Assembly (NCBI GenBank): GCA_051294375.1
Contig: CM119264.1
Coordinates: 741,261-805,260, forward strand
Length of the DNA: 64,000 bases
Source: Paraspadella gotoi
Lineage: Eukaryota; Chaetognatha
Direction: 5' to 3'
The notes under the pieces are model-generated. The model searched no databases and was not told where the DNA came from. It saw nothing but the letters and a program-made list of their open reading frames with translations. The position numbers and the translations under genes were made by a program. This document shows, piece after piece, positions 11,139 to 22,846 of this stretch (positions within the stretch are counted from its first letter, which is position 1; the number at the start of each line of letters is the position of its first letter).

Positions 11139-11169
11139 GTGAGTATGACGTGACCATTGCTTATTGAAT

Positions 11170-11600
11170 TTGTGATAGAGAGAGAAAGTAAAAAAGTAGA
11201 AGAAATCTAGAAAGAAAGAAAGAAAGAAAGAAATGCAGAAGAAGAGAAAAACAGAGGGAGAGAAAAAAAGAAAGAGAGAAAAAAAGAGAGAAAGAGAGAA
11301 AAAAAGAAAGAAAGAAAGAGATAAAAAAGAAAGAAAGCAAGATAGAAAGAAAAAAAGAAAGAAAGAAAGAAAGAACAAAAAAGATAGAAAGAAAGATTGA
11401 GAGAAAGAAAAAATATAAAGAAAGAAAGAGAGAAAGAAAGTAAATGAGTCAGAGAGAAAAAAAATGTCAGAAAGAGAGAAAGAAAGACAGAGAAGAAAGA
11501 AAAAAAAAAGAATGAAAAAATGCCAGAAAAAGAGAAAAAAAGACAGAAAAGAAAGAAAGAAAGAAAGAAAGATAAAGATTAAAATTTCCCAGAAAGAAAA
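11170..11600. repeat. Homopurine GAAA-rich tract
   Basis: About 430 bases almost entirely of A and G on the + strand in AGAAAGAAAGAAAG units, with rare T or C. Confidence 0.9.
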
Positions 11601-11719
11601 ATGAAAGAGACGTCGGGTCTTTGCTGAGGGTCACGTCTCTTCCTCATCGCAATTTCTCCCTCGCAAGAAGCAAAACCGTTTTATGAATATCATCATTAAA
11701 ACGGATAAAAATACCCAAT

Positions 11720-11970
11720 GAAAAGGGAGAGAGATAGAGAGGGAGAAGGAGACAGAGAGAGAAAATATAGAGAAAGAGAGAGAGAGAGAGATAGAGAGAA
11801 GAGAGATAGAGAGATAGAGACAGATAAGAGAGAGAAAGAGAGAAGAGAGAGAAAGAAAGAGAGAAAAAGAGAGAAGAGAGAAAGAGAGAGAGAGAGTGAG
11901 AGATAGAGAGATAGAGAGATAGAAAGAGTGAAGAGAGAGAAAAAGAGAGAGAAAGAGAGAAGAGAGAAAG

Positions 11971-12001
<31 letters not shown>

Positions 12002-12156
12002 GAGAAAGAGAGAAAGAGAGAAAGAGAGATAGAGAAAGAGAGAGAAGAAAGATAGAGAGGGAGAGGGAGACAGAGAGAGAAAATAGAGAGAAAGAGAGAA
12101 GAGAAAGAAAGAAAGAGAGAGAAGAGAGAAAGAGAGAGAAAGAGAGAGAGAGGGAC

Positions 12157-12205
<49 letters not shown>

Positions 12206-12216
12206 TAAGAGAGAAA

Positions 12217-12254
<38 letters not shown>

Positions 12255-12255
12255 A

Positions 12256-12288
<33 letters not shown>

Positions 12289-12306
12289 CAGAGAGAGAGC
12301 GAGCAG
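11720..12306. repeat. Homopurine GAGAAAGA-rich tract
   Basis: About 590 bases of GA and GAAA dinucleotide mixtures with occasional T and C. Long Ser/Leu or Arg/Glu frames on either strand are artefacts. A tract like this could form intramolecular triplex DNA. Confidence 0.9.
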
Positions 12307-12309
12307 TGG

Positions 12310-12698
12310 AAAAATAGAAATCTATTTTTACACTTAAACTTACCTTAAATATGTTAAAGGATTTAAAATATCTCTCTCTCTCTTTTGCTCCCATTTTCCA
12401 TAAATTGCTATGAGATAATTATCTGGGCGGTGGTCAAAAATTTAATGAGGCAGTTTTATTCATTATTTTTTGTATTAATTAATTCTATTCATTTGACGAT
12501 TAAAATTATAAAAAAAATTAAATTAAAAAAAAAAATGAATGCAAATATTTTTTTTTGTTTAATTAATGCGCATCTGTTAATGAGTTTCGGTTTATCGGTT
12601 ATTAATATCTGAATAACGAAAAAAGAAAGAGAAAAACGTTACAATCGTTGGAATTAAACGACGGAGATAATTTCGAAAAAATCCTTAGGACATGTGGA

Positions 12699-12754
<56 letters not shown>

Positions 12755-13076
12755 CCGGTTGTGAAGTGAATTTTGAATTGAAGAGATTAAAGTGCCTGCT
12801 AGACTATTAGCCTCTTAGTTATGTCGAACGGGTTATCTTGTTTGGTAAACCTGACTCTCAACCAATTAGCATCTCGATTCGAACCTCATTTCTCTTCTCT
12901 TATCTCCAAACCTCTAAACGATAATCACTAACATTTAAGTTATTTTTTAAACATAAAAACAAAGATAATTTTAAATTTAACTTCCTTGATTATTTATCTG
13001 TAATTATTTTTCATGATTTATCAGGAAAAGACTTAAGTTTCTTTGTGTATTAATATGAACGAAGAAGGTAGGTGTA
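12310..13076. other. Intronic AT-rich stretch; no gene seen
   Basis: Ordinary AT-rich sequence with one (GA)n run at 12701-12749. No splice-consistent exon was found. Confidence 0.5.
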
Positions 13077-13115
<39 letters not shown>

Positions 13116-13116
13116 T

Positions 13117-13160
<44 letters not shown>

Positions 13161-13249
13161 TCTCTCTTCTCTCTCTCATTATTGCTTCACCTTTATCCCT
13201 CATTTATGGCACCCGCTGTTCCTACCCATTGCCGTCAGCGCTCGTAGCC

Positions 13250-13291
<42 letters not shown>

Positions 13292-13322
13292 CTCTCTCTC
13301 TCTCTCTCTCTCTCTCCTCTCT
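13077..13322. repeat. (CT)n microsatellite cluster
   Basis: Two CT tracts, 13077-13167 and 13254-13322, separated by an 86-base unique stretch containing CATTGCCGTCAGCGCTCGTA. Confidence 0.95.
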
Positions 13323-13742
13323 CAATAATGAGAAGAGATGAAAATTTAAGGAAATCCCCAGAGATCCTTTTTCTTTTTTTTCTTATGGTTTCTCTTCCTC
13401 TTCCTCTTCCTTTTTATCTCCGTTCTCCATCGCTTTCATTTTTTAATCATCCTTTCTCTACAGCTTTTACCACATCATTCTACATTACTACATCACTATC
13501 ATCACTATCTGTAATGTCTTCCAACCTTCTAAGCTTTTCAACATCACAATACTTTATTAGAGCCTTTTCCATGTCATTTTACATCACTACATCAATCTCT
13601 AATGTCTTCCAAGCTTTCCAACATCAAAATACTTCATCACAGCCTTTTCTCCAGCATCCTTTGGCATTTCTTCCTCTCTTCTTTTTTTCTGTTATTGAGT
13701 CTGGAATGATCGTTGTTTGAAACAAAGCCAATGGACGAAAGG

Positions 13743-13877
<135 letters not shown>

Positions 13878-13967
13878 ATGTTATAAAAGTAACACCAGGC
13901 CAAAAAATATCAATGATCTTAGAAACAAAAGGTTTAGAAAAAAAATAAACAACAATAACAACATAAA

Positions 13968-14032
13968 CAACAACGACGATGACGACGACGACAACGACGA
14001 CGATAACGACGACGATAACGACGACGACAACT
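13968..14032. repeat. (GAC)n-type triplet tract
   Basis: GACGACGACAACGACGACGA-type triplets with AAC and GAT interruptions. Confidence 0.9.
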
Positions 14033-14477
14033 CAAACGTCGATTAGCGATAATTAAAAAATGGGGGCCATAAAGAAAAGAAACCTTTTTTCTTCTTCCGA
14101 ACGAAATTTGAAACTGAATTTGATTTGGAGGAAATTTTCTTTTTTTTCTTTTTTTTTTAAATTGAAAAAGAAAATTAAAATTTGATGGAAAGAAAAAAAA
14201 GAAAAAAATCTTGGAATTTGAATTAAAAAAAAATTTTCTTTTAATTTTAGTCAATTTCTTGACGCTCAATAAATTTCTTTAATAACTGAAATTTTTGAAA
14301 TTCAAATAAAAAAGAAAAAAAAATATCTGAAAAAAAACAACTTTTTTTGTCCTGTTCCACTGTTTCTTCATCATGAAAATATACTCGTATATTAAAAAAA
14401 AATCTCAAAAAATAAAATACTTTTAACTTTTTTCGAAAAATATTAGTCCTTTGGATTATTTACTTTTTCATTGCTTT

Positions 14478-14835
14478 AATATGGTTTAAATATGGTTTCA
14501 ATATAGTTTCAATATATTTAAATATGATATTTTAATATGATTTCATAATGGTTTTAGTATTATTTACTTCTTCATTGTTTTAATATGGTTTCAATATGGT
14601 TTCAAATTTCAACATGATCTTTCAATATGGTTTCAATATGATCTTTCAATATGGTTTAGATATGAGTTCAAATTTCAATATGATCTTTCAATATGGTTTC
14701 AATATGAGCTTTCAATATGGTTTAAATATGTTTTCAAATTTCAATATGATCTTTCAATATGGTTTCAATATGATCTTTCAATACGGTTTAAATATGGTTT
14801 TAAATTTAAATATGATCTTTGAATATGGTTTCATC
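14478..14835. repeat. AT-rich minisatellite (TTTCAATATGGT units)
   Basis: Tandem 12-bp units TTTCAATATGGT and TTTCAATATGAT, with higher-order 36- to 72-bp blocks containing GTTTCAAATTTCAATATG. Because the unit is 12 bp, a forward frame stays open as repeated FQYGFNM peptides. Nothing else suggests that it is expressed. Confidence 0.85.
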
Positions 14836-15074
14836 ATTAATGTTGCACTTTCGTTGTTCGCGATGTTAAAAAATATTCAGGGAAAAAATATTCTCCCGTT
14901 CTTAAAACGAATTTTTATTTTTTATTCCATTTTTGTTCTTTATTATAATTTGCTTATTCGCATTTTTTTTAGTTGTAGCATTCTTATACTTTTGTTATCA
15001 TCATCATATTTAAAATTCACCTTTTTATTATTATTTTTTCACTCTCTTCTTATTAATTTTTAATTATTATTTTT

Positions 15075-15385
15075 TCGTCGGTCAGTCTGTCTGTCTGTCT
15101 GTCCATCTGTCTGTCCTACTTACGTTAAACTTGCTCAAAACTCCTGTAATATTTCATCAATTTAATTCATATTTGGTATGAAGGTAAGATTATCTTGCAT
15201 ATATATCATACTTTGGGAGTCACGTGATCACCTTGAAAAGCGATCACAGAAAAAAAAAATCGGCTTAAATTTGATCGAATCTAAGAAACTAAAAGCGCTA
15301 CCTTTAGTTTGTTAAGAAATTGTACAAAGAATATGTAACTGATGAAATTCCTCTGAAGTCGAACATACAAGGCGCAACTCATTCT
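15075..15385. repeat. R3-like repeat: (CTGT)n tract to GGCGCAACTCA
   Basis: It begins with TCGGTCAGTCTGTCTGTCTG and closes with CATACAAGGCGCAACTCATT. Other R3 copies (41195, 45640, 56460, 61845) also combine GACA/GACC runs with GGCGCAACTA. This copy is diverged and in mixed orientation. Confidence 0.35.
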
Positions 15386-15559
15386 ATTATTTCTTTTAAT
15401 AAATCTCCTTCTAAAACCTTTATCTTTCTCAGGCTCAATATCTCTATTTTTTCTCCCTATTACTATAATTTTGTCCTTTTTTTCCCCTCTTTTTCGTAAA
15501 AATCATTTTCATTTTTTTCCTATATCTCAACCTAATCTCCTTTATTCTCTCATCTTCTT

Positions 15560-15671
15560 CAAATCTCTCTTTCTCTCTTCTCGTCTCTCTCTTCACTCTG
15601 TCTTTCCTTCTTCTCTCTCGTCTCTCTCTCTCTCTCTCTTCTCTCTCTTCTCTCTCCCTCTCTCTCTCTCT

Positions 15672-15712
<41 letters not shown>

Positions 15713-15745
15713 CATCTCTCTTCCTCTCTCCTCCTCTCTTCTCCC
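15560..15745. repeat. (CT)n-rich tract
   Basis: Interrupted CT dinucleotide repeats with TCTTCTCTC steps. Confidence 0.9.
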
Positions 15746-15907
15746 TACTTTGGCCTTTTTTTTCTTTCCCCCAAGGGAGAGCAAATGTTTGCTCTACTGG
15801 CGCCATCTTTTAAACTTCTGTCGAGTGTTTCCTTTCGCTCGGGGGAAAGAGTCGGGCGGCGAAGAGGGCTTGGTTGTCGGACAAACAGAGAAGTCGGAAG
15901 TCGGGCA

Positions 15908-16569
15908 AGCCTTATTTTCCCAAAGTGCCCCGTTTCAACCTAATTATAATTATATTAGTTTTTAAAAGTTAAACAGGAACGGTCATTCTAATCATGAGTT
16001 GCGCCGTGTTTGTTTGACATATGCAGTAGAGAACACACCGGAATCCCATCATTTTACAGTAGGGTATTGCATAAGTTCACCCAACCTAATAACATGACAC
16101 TTTTAGTCGTAACCCGGTGAATCAGCTGAGTAATACCATCAGATTCAGACCGTGAATGATCCCCAATGGTATCTACCCTGCGGGAAGCGTGAGGATGGCC
16201 TCTTTTTCTCTCTATGAATTAGTTTAGTTTCAGGCCAGATATTTTATGGTCACTGGTCCTTTTTTGTACTAGTTTTTAGAACTCAAATATTAGGAAATGG
16301 TTATTGTTAATAAAGAACCAAGTTAAGGATTGGGGATTAGGGATTGGGGATTAGGTTTAGGGATTAGGGATTAGGGTTAGAAATGGGGATTAGGGTTAGG
16401 GATTGGGGATGAGGCTTAGGGATTGGGGATTAGGTTTAGGGATTGGGGATTTAGGATTAAGATTGCGATTGGATTTTAGGTTTGAAAATAGATTAAGGTT
16501 AAATATAAAAGTTAAGATGAAGTTTGGAGATTAAAGAAGACAAATGGGATGTTTTTAGAAAAGAGAGCC
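15908..16569. mobile_element. TIR element with telomere-like core and nested SINE
   Basis: The left end is GCCTTATTTTCCCAAAGTG and the right end GTTTTTAGAAAAGAGAGCC. The part 16330-16460 is a degenerate GGGATTAGGGATTGGGGATT array. The SINE-like copy at 16082-16210 lies inside. No transposase is present. Confidence 0.65.
16082..16210 (+). repeat. tRNA-derived SINE-like element, copy 2
   Basis: Contains AACCCGGTGAATCAGCTGAG (A-box side), a degraded B-box around GTGAATGATCCCCAATGG, and CTGCGGGAAGCGTGAGGATG. The body after that is missing. Confidence 0.65.
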
Positions 16570-16705
16570 CAATATTTTGAATTTTGACGGTTTACGAAAT
16601 CTCGGAGGAAGAAAATAATCGGTAAAACAATAAATAATTAGCTAAAGTGAAATTGTTTTTAAAAGTTTAATAGAACAAAATAATCAGTATTTCATTAATT
16701 TTCTC

Positions 16706-16741
16706 AATTCCCCCCCCCCCCCCCCCCTCTCTTCTCTCTCT

Positions 16742-16785
<44 letters not shown>
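16706..16785. repeat. Poly-C run and (CT)n tract before gene A exon 3
   Basis: About 20 C are followed by CT dinucleotides. They lie 34 to 112 bases upstream of the exon 3 acceptor and probably act as, or sit next to, its polypyrimidine region. Confidence 0.85.
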
Positions 16786-16818
16786 TCTCATCGTCCTCTC
16801 GTCTCTAATCTCTCTCAG

Positions 16819-16979
16819 TCGAATGGATGAACCAAAGAGTTGAAAAGAACATCTCGCTCCCTCTATCCCGTCCCGACGTCGGATCAACAGAAGAACATCG
16901 AGGCGTCGACGTCGCTGGATTCTCAGGGATCGGGACAGTGGCCGTCAGGGGCACAGTGATCGACAGGGGCTTCCTCAAG
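16819..16979 (+). CDS. Gene A, exon 3 seen (juxtamembrane ectodomain)
   Basis: The acceptor is ATCTCTCTCAG and the donor CTCAAG|GTGGGC; phase 1 in and phase 0 out. Its 53 codons begin EWMNQRVEKNISLPLSRPD and end GIGTVAVRGTVIDRGFLK. NIS is a second N-glycosylation sequon, again on the predicted extracellular side. If the downstream intron of 126 bases were read through, the frame would give a near repeat (GAVVVRGTLI) and stop at 17030-17032, which could be a retained-intron isoform. This is short for an intron in this window, but both splice sites are good. Confidence 0.65.
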
Positions 16980-17105
16980 GTGGGCGCAGTGGTTGTGAGG
17001 GGCACGCTGATTTGCCAGATAAAAGGCATTTGAAATGATTTCAAAGGACAGGACATTGTCAAAAGTGTTGACATTATTGCGATGCCCGACTCTTTGCTCC
17101 CAAAG

Positions 17106-17306
17106 GTGATGGTGGTTTCCTCCGTGGGAATCCTCGCACTCGTCATCGTCGTTCTCGTTGCCTTTCTCTACCGCAAGGGGGTTCTGTTCAAGCGCCATCC
17201 AGAGGGCATGATGTTGGCGCCAACGACGGAGACGATGGCGCCACCTCAGCCCGAAATGTGGCACATTCATCACGCCCACTCGCCCGTCAACATCATCTAC
17301 GAGATG
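17106..17306 (+). CDS. Gene A, exon 4 seen (transmembrane helix and cytoplasmic start)
   Basis: The acceptor is TTGCTCCCAAAG and the donor ATG|GTGAGT; both sides are phase 0 and there are 67 codons. Residues 3-21 form one strongly hydrophobic helix (core VGILALVIVVLVAFL), followed by the basic stop-transfer sequence YRKGVLFKRH. With sequons only on the amino-terminal side, this fits a type I single-pass membrane protein. The tail so far is Pro, Met and His rich (APTTETMAPPQPEMWHIHHA) and ends in SPVNIIYEM. Later exons are not securely located. The family is unknown. Confidence 0.7.
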
Positions 17307-17317
17307 GTGAGTTTCTT

Positions 17318-17387
17318 GAAGGGTTTCGGGAAGGGTTTCGGGAAGGGTTTCGGGAAGGGTTTCGGGAAGGGTTTCGGGAAGGGAAGA
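17318..17387. repeat. 12-bp minisatellite (GGGAAGGGTTTC)
   Basis: Five to six tandem units of GGGAAGGGTTTC start 12 bases inside the intron after gene A exon 4. If the intron were retained, a short GKGFGKGF extension would be encoded before a stop at 17412. Confidence 0.9.
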
Positions 17388-17439
17388 TGGAAGGAGCGCC
17401 GGAGATCTATTTGAAAAGGGGTCATCTTGTTCGAGCCTC

Positions 17440-17610
17440 AGGGCGGAGTCATATGTGGGTTGAATTCTATGTGCGTTAAATTATATGTGGGAAGAGTCAT
17501 ATGTGGGCAGAATCCTATGTGGGCGGAGTTATATGTGGATTGAATACTATGTGGGAAGAGTCATATGTGGGCAGAATCCTATGTGGGCGGAGTCATATGT
17601 GGGCACAATT
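17440..17610. repeat. Interlocked 16-bp repeat (TCATATGTGGGCAGAA)
   Basis: About ten half-units alternate GGGCGGAGTCATATGT and GGGCAGAATCCTATGT, forming 32-bp higher-order units. Confidence 0.85.
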
Positions 17611-17639
17611 CTCCTCAGACTGAATACTATTGGTTTATG

Positions 17640-18000
17640 ACTTGGCTTTGGTCCGCCGACCAACAAAATGTAACGAAGATTATTAGATTTACCAGTAATT
17701 TTTAAGTTGTCCTTTAATGTAATTAAACAATGTCTCGATACATTGGCGTCATTTTTACGGATTTCAGTAAATTTACATAATAATTTGGTGATGAATTTAT
17801 CTGTTCTGACGTTTATTTGAAAGATATACATCCTTTTATTTTGGAATTGTAAAATGTATAAAACTGTGTAGATAAATAGTCGAGAAAATGAAAGATAACA
17901 TAATTTTTACGGAAATTTGTGTAGATTGTATCACCGTGGGAATAAATTGGTGGATGAAGTAAAAAGGCCAGACTTTTTATGGTCTTTTTAAACAATCCAT
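17640..18000. other. Unique AT-rich stretch; no gene seen
   Basis: Ordinary sequence between repeat tracts. No exon with consistent splice sites was found. Confidence 0.4.
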
Positions 18001-18004
18001 CATT

Positions 18005-18009
<5 letters not shown>

Positions 18010-18088
<79 letters not shown>
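18010..18088. repeat. (GA)n microsatellite
   Basis: About 39 GA units with one GAGG interruption. Confidence 0.95.
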
Positions 18089-18091
<3 letters not shown>

Positions 18092-18472
18092 TTCGTGTGG
18101 AAAAAATATGAAAATACTCCGTAAAAATGGATAAAAAAGACTATAAAGATATCTATGGGATGAATATTTATGAAGAAAATGAAAAAAGAAAGAAAAAAAA
18201 AAGGAAAACACAAAAATTGTCCTTCAGAATAAAACGAAATTTATGGAGTAAAATGCATGAAATCCGTTTTGCTTGACATTTTACAATGAGAATCGATTCG
18301 TTAGATTCAGATGGTTACGGTTTTTTCGTATTGCAATTATTCTTTCAATTGTAAACATTGTAAGAATCGGTTTTCGTCTCATGACCAAAAATATTTTCAA
18401 AATATTGATGGGAAATCAAAACTAATCTTTATACATATATTTAGAACTAATATCTTCCGAAGATAACTAGCG

Positions 18473-18473
<1 letters not shown>

Positions 18474-18529
<56 letters not shown>

Positions 18530-18585
18530 TCTTTCTTCGCCCATTTATGGTTTCTCGCCACGTCTCAGCCAATGTCGTCGTCGTT

Positions 18586-18623
<38 letters not shown>

Positions 18624-18625
18624 TG
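18474..18625. repeat. (CT)n tract then (GTC)n tract
   Basis: CT dinucleotides at 18476-18526 and GTC triplets at 18572-18624 are separated by a unique stretch with CGCCACGTCTCAGCCAATG. The triplet tract keeps several frames open. Confidence 0.9.
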
Positions 18626-19234
18626 CTTGTTTCGTTCGGAGAAGAGGGAGAGGCCAAAGCTCTTGGGCTTTCTTCGGTAGAAAAATCGGGTTTTGGCCAA
18701 TCGGGGAAAAAAAGAGTAGTATTTTGAAGTTTTCCGAAGTGATCCATTCGGCCAGGTCCAAAAAATCGTGTAACTTTGGTTATTGGTTAAAAAGACGCTT
18801 AGCCAATCAGGGATGAAAAAGATCATCCAGAGGGAAACTCAAAAAAAGTATTGGCCCAACAGAAAGACTCAAACTTGGACTCAAACTCAAACAGTGAGAC
18901 TCAAACTTGGTTGACCTCCGATTTCATTGCGAACCCAAGACTTTTATGAGTTTCGATTCTGGCTGATTGGGTTGAGCTCGTGTTGTTGTTGTTTTTATTT
19001 TTGTTGTTGTTGTAGCTGCATTGGTTTCGCCCATCCTTGTTTACTGTTCCGTGTAAAAAATAAATAAAAAAAAAGGAAAGCCCAAAAACTTTTAAGAAAA
19101 TAATTCACGTTAAATTCCTTCATTATGAGAAATATTATACCTAATTATACCATATTATATTATACTATATTAAAAATAGCTCTAATTTTTTTTTAAAGAA
19201 AAATTGATTTTTTTCACCACTTCTGTTTAGGGTG

Positions 19235-19295
19235 CTGTAGCTGTTAACTGTTAACCGTTAACTGTTAACCGTTAACCGTTAACTGTAGCTGTTAC
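19235..19295. repeat. (GTTAACYGTTAACC)n short tandem repeat
   Basis: GTTAACTGTTAACCGTTAAC units, each containing the GTTAAC palindrome. Confidence 0.85.
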
Positions 19296-19714
19296 CTGAC
19301 TCGACCGATTTTCTTGCAATTGGATTCCCCTTTCAAAAATCTACATTTCACATTCATATTTTTCTCAACATAGATGCATAGAAAGTTCGCAATTTCGGGT
19401 TTAAGAGTCTCATTTTTGGGGGGGGGCGGGCGGGGTCGCAGGTCTTTCGAAAAGATTCCATTTTTGAATTTCGACGTTTGCCATTCCTCTCGCGATCCCA
19501 ACTGAAAAAAAAATCCATTAAACAAGGCCTCCATCAATGATTTAAACTAATTATTATTGGATTAAATATTAAAAAAAAAAAAAGGCGACGATTGATGAAC
19601 CACGCGAAACCGACGACGACGACGACGACGAGTCTTTAAATTTTGTTCTCGCAGAATGAAAAAAAAAGGAATTATTTTGCGATGTCGATAATTCTATTGC
19701 TTGGCCAAGCGAAG

Positions 19715-19742
19715 GGGAGGGAGAGAGCAGAGAGAGAGAGAT

Positions 19743-19811
<69 letters not shown>

Positions 19812-19820
19812 GAGAGAGAG
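19715..19820. repeat. (GA)n microsatellite
   Basis: GA dinucleotides with GCAG, GATG and GAAG interruptions. Confidence 0.9.
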
Positions 19821-19887
19821 TGTGAGTGTTTTCCACCGTAAATGGTTTTACTTTTCGAGGTGGAGAAATCATGGATCAAAGGTCACG

Positions 19888-19950
19888 AGTCATGGGTAAC
19901 CCAATGACCCAATGACCCAATGACCCAGTCATGGGTGACTCAATGACCCA
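19888..19950. repeat. (CCCAATGA)n short tandem repeat
   Basis: Several AATGACCC units with GTCATGGGTGACTC between them. Confidence 0.8.
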
Positions 19951-20399
19951 AAATAAATGAACATCCGATAGTTTCAGATTCGACTTTAAAGGTTCGTGAT
20001 CTGCGATTCTTATATTTTTAATTATCATGAATTAATTTCTAGACTATGTATTCCCATTGCGTGAAGACAATTTACAAACTATAGTTAATAATTAGTTAGT
20101 AAAAATATCATATCAATGTTACTAAACTATAGGTTACTCTTAAATCGATTCTCTGAAATTTCTCACTTGGCTTTTGCGTGAACTAAAGTTTGAAAAGAAT
20201 TTCGTGAACCTCATGTAAAAATGTGATGAGAAATATATGATTGGTTTTCACATGATGCTTTATCGTCAGCGAAATGAGCGGGATGCCGCTCCAAACTAAA
20301 ATGGGACTATTAATGACTCTACATAAACCATTTGCTTTGTGAAGATTTAACGTGAATGCCTCCCCTCGGTTCGCGGCGAGAAAGCTCAGTGAGATATCA

Positions 20400-21225
20400 C
20401 ATAGCGAAGCGATGAGATGAATAGAAATAAAAAGACTGATAAGATAAAAAGAAGGAGAAGGAAAAAAAGAGAAGGAGATTTATAAGAAAAGAAATGAAAA
20501 AAGGAGAAGAAAAGCAGGAGATAACAAAGAAAAGAAAAGAGAGAAAGAAGGAGAAATAAAAAGAAGCAAATATAAATCAACCGCTCGCTGAGAAGAAGAA
20601 GTCGATCCGCGGGCGTCCGCTCGCTAATTGGTCAGAAAGAAATAAATAAGAAATAAAAGAAATAGAAATAAATAAATAATAAATAAAAGAAAAATAAAGA
20701 AATAAATAAGAAATAAAAGAAAAATAAATAAATAAATAAATAAATAAATAAGAAATAAAAGAAAGAAAAATAAATAAATAAATAAGAAATAAAAGAAAGA
20801 AATAAATAAGAAATAAAAGAAAAAGAAAGAAATAAATAAGAAATAAAAGAAAAAGAAAGAAATAAATAAGAAATAAAGGAAAAAAAAATAAAGAAAAAAA
20901 TAAATAAGAAATCAAAGAAAAATAAAGAAATGAATAAGAAATCAAAGAAAAAGAAATAAATAAATAAGAAATAAAAGAAAAAAAAAGAAACAAACCAGAA
21001 ATAAAAAAGAAATAAATAAATAAACTAGAAATAAAAAAGAAATAAAGAAATAAACCAGAAATAAAAGAAAAAAACTAGAAAGAAAAAAAAAAAGAAATAA
21101 ATAAACCAAAAATAAAATAAGAAAAGAAGTAAAAGAGAAAATAAAAAAAGAAAATAAGAAATAAACTAGAAATTAAAGAAAAAAAAAGAATAAAAAAAAA
21201 CAACCAGAAAATAGAGATGAAAGTT
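20400..21225. repeat. A-rich purine tract with AAATAAATAAGAAATAAAAG units
   Basis: More than 800 bases of A-rich sequence with about 28-bp repeats around AAATAAATAAGAAATAAAAG. An embedded GC-rich patch at 20581-20632 (AAGTCGATCCGCGGGCGTCC) is unexplained. Confidence 0.75.
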
Positions 21226-21227
21226 GT

Positions 21228-21957
21228 GACTTATTTTTTCAAAGCTCCCCAATTTATTCTTAATTAGGTATTAGGGTAAGTTAGTTTTTAGATTTAAAGA
21301 TTATGCTAGTGGTTAGGGTTAAGGGTTAGGTTAATGATTAGATGAATGAGAAGGGATAGGGTTATGAATAGGGTTTGGAGATTAGATGAATGAGAAGGGA
21401 TAAGGTTAGGAATAGGGTTTGGGGATTAGATTAATAAGAAGGGATAGGGTTAGGGTTAGAGTTTAGGGATTAGGGCAAGGGTTAGGGTTAGAGAGTGGCC
21501 TTGAAAGATTCGATTTTGGGGTTAAGGATAATGTTAAAGATTAGGTTATGGTTATGGATTATATTTAAAGATTAGGTTAAGGTTATGGATTATATTTAAA
21601 GATTAGGTTAAGGTTATGGATTATATTTTATGGTTATATGTTATGGTTGAATTTTAAGGTTGTTACAATTTTTTCTTTTTGTTTTGTATGTAGTATTAAA
21701 TTTGTTTTGTTTTTAAACATCAAATTTATTTCTATTATTAATAATAAAGATGGACATGTTTCAGCAATAAAGCTAGACTTCAACAGCGCAAACTTGTTTT
21801 AATTTTTTTAAAGATATTTTGGCCAAAAGTAATAATCAGAGAGAGAGAGAGAGAGAGAGAGAGTTGTCTGAAAACAAAACAATTCTTTTTTAATTTTAAG
21901 TTAAAATAAATTCAGAGATTAAGAAGCAGATATGGAGCGCTTTTAAAATAGAGAGCC
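21228..21957. mobile_element. TIR element with telomere-like core
   Basis: The left end is GACTTATTTTTTCAAAGCTC (diverged) and the right end GAGCGCTTTTAAAATAGAGA followed by GCC. The interior has GGTTAGGGTTAAGGGTTAGG and longer GATTAGGTTAAGGTTATGG repeats. A 26-base GA run sits at 21838-21863. Confidence 0.55.
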
Positions 21958-22099
21958 GAATATAGAAAACAAAAGAAAAAAAGAAGGGAAATGGGAAAGT
22001 ATAAATCAGTGACGGAATAAATAGGCGCAACCCACTTATCACATATCACTAATGTATTCACCATTTTTCTCTCCCACGATTTTATGACACCCATTTTTA

Positions 22100-22320
22100 G
22101 CGACTGAGAGAGGGAGGGAGGGAGAGAGTGAGAGAAAGAGAGGAGGGGAGAGAGGAGAGAGAGAGAGAAGAGAGCAGAGAGGAAGTAGAAGAGAGAGAGA
22201 AGAGAGTGGGGAAAAGGAGACAGAAGAAAGAAAGAAAGAGAGAGAGAGAGCGAGAGAGATGGAGGAAGAGAGGAGAGAGAGAGAAGAGAGAGAGAGAGAG
22301 AGTGAGACAAAGAGAGCGCT
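22100..22320. repeat. (GA)n-rich purine tract
   Basis: Irregular GAGAGG and GAGAAG purine repeat. Confidence 0.9.
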
Positions 22321-22424
22321 CTTCTTTGGCAGTCGCTTGGAAAGTTGTATCTGTTTTACTTGAAGAAGAAGTGGTTGAATGAAAAATACGGAGCAGTCCA
22401 ATAGATATATCGAATATAAAATTA

Positions 22425-22452
22425 TAAGAGAGAGAGAGAAAGAATTTAGAGA

Positions 22453-22492
<40 letters not shown>
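22425..22492. repeat. (GA)n microsatellite
   Basis: GA run interrupted by AAAGAATTTAGAGAAAAG. Confidence 0.9.
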
Positions 22493-22494
<2 letters not shown>

Positions 22495-22846
22495 CTCTGA
22501 AGTGCATGTTAGAACTAAAAAAATTAATCTTTATTTATTTCATCGCAGAAGGACATGCCACCTATCCTATTTTTATATTCATTTATTTATATTGTTTGTT
22601 AATGTTTTTTTAAAAGAAATTTAGAGAGACATTGATCAAAATTAAATACAAGATAAACTAACCTACGAATATCTTTTATCACCTTTCATCAAATCAAGAC
22701 GAAGAAATTTTGTTTAAACCAAATCATTATCGTCATCGCGATTTTTAAGAAAAAAGAAAAATGAAAAAAGAAAATTAGCCACACGAAAATTAAGGGGAAA
22801 ATTAAGCAAAGAATAAATAAAAGATAAAAAGAAGAGTAAGAAACCA

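Noticed and set aside
11696-12394. 232-codon Ser/Leu frame on the minus strand
   Set aside because: A translation of (CT)n in one frame; the opposite strand gives Arg/Glu.
14596-15063. Frame of repeated FQYGFNM peptides
   Set aside because: The 12-bp minisatellite keeps the frame open; the non-repeat tail is hydrophobic AT-rich sequence without splice support.
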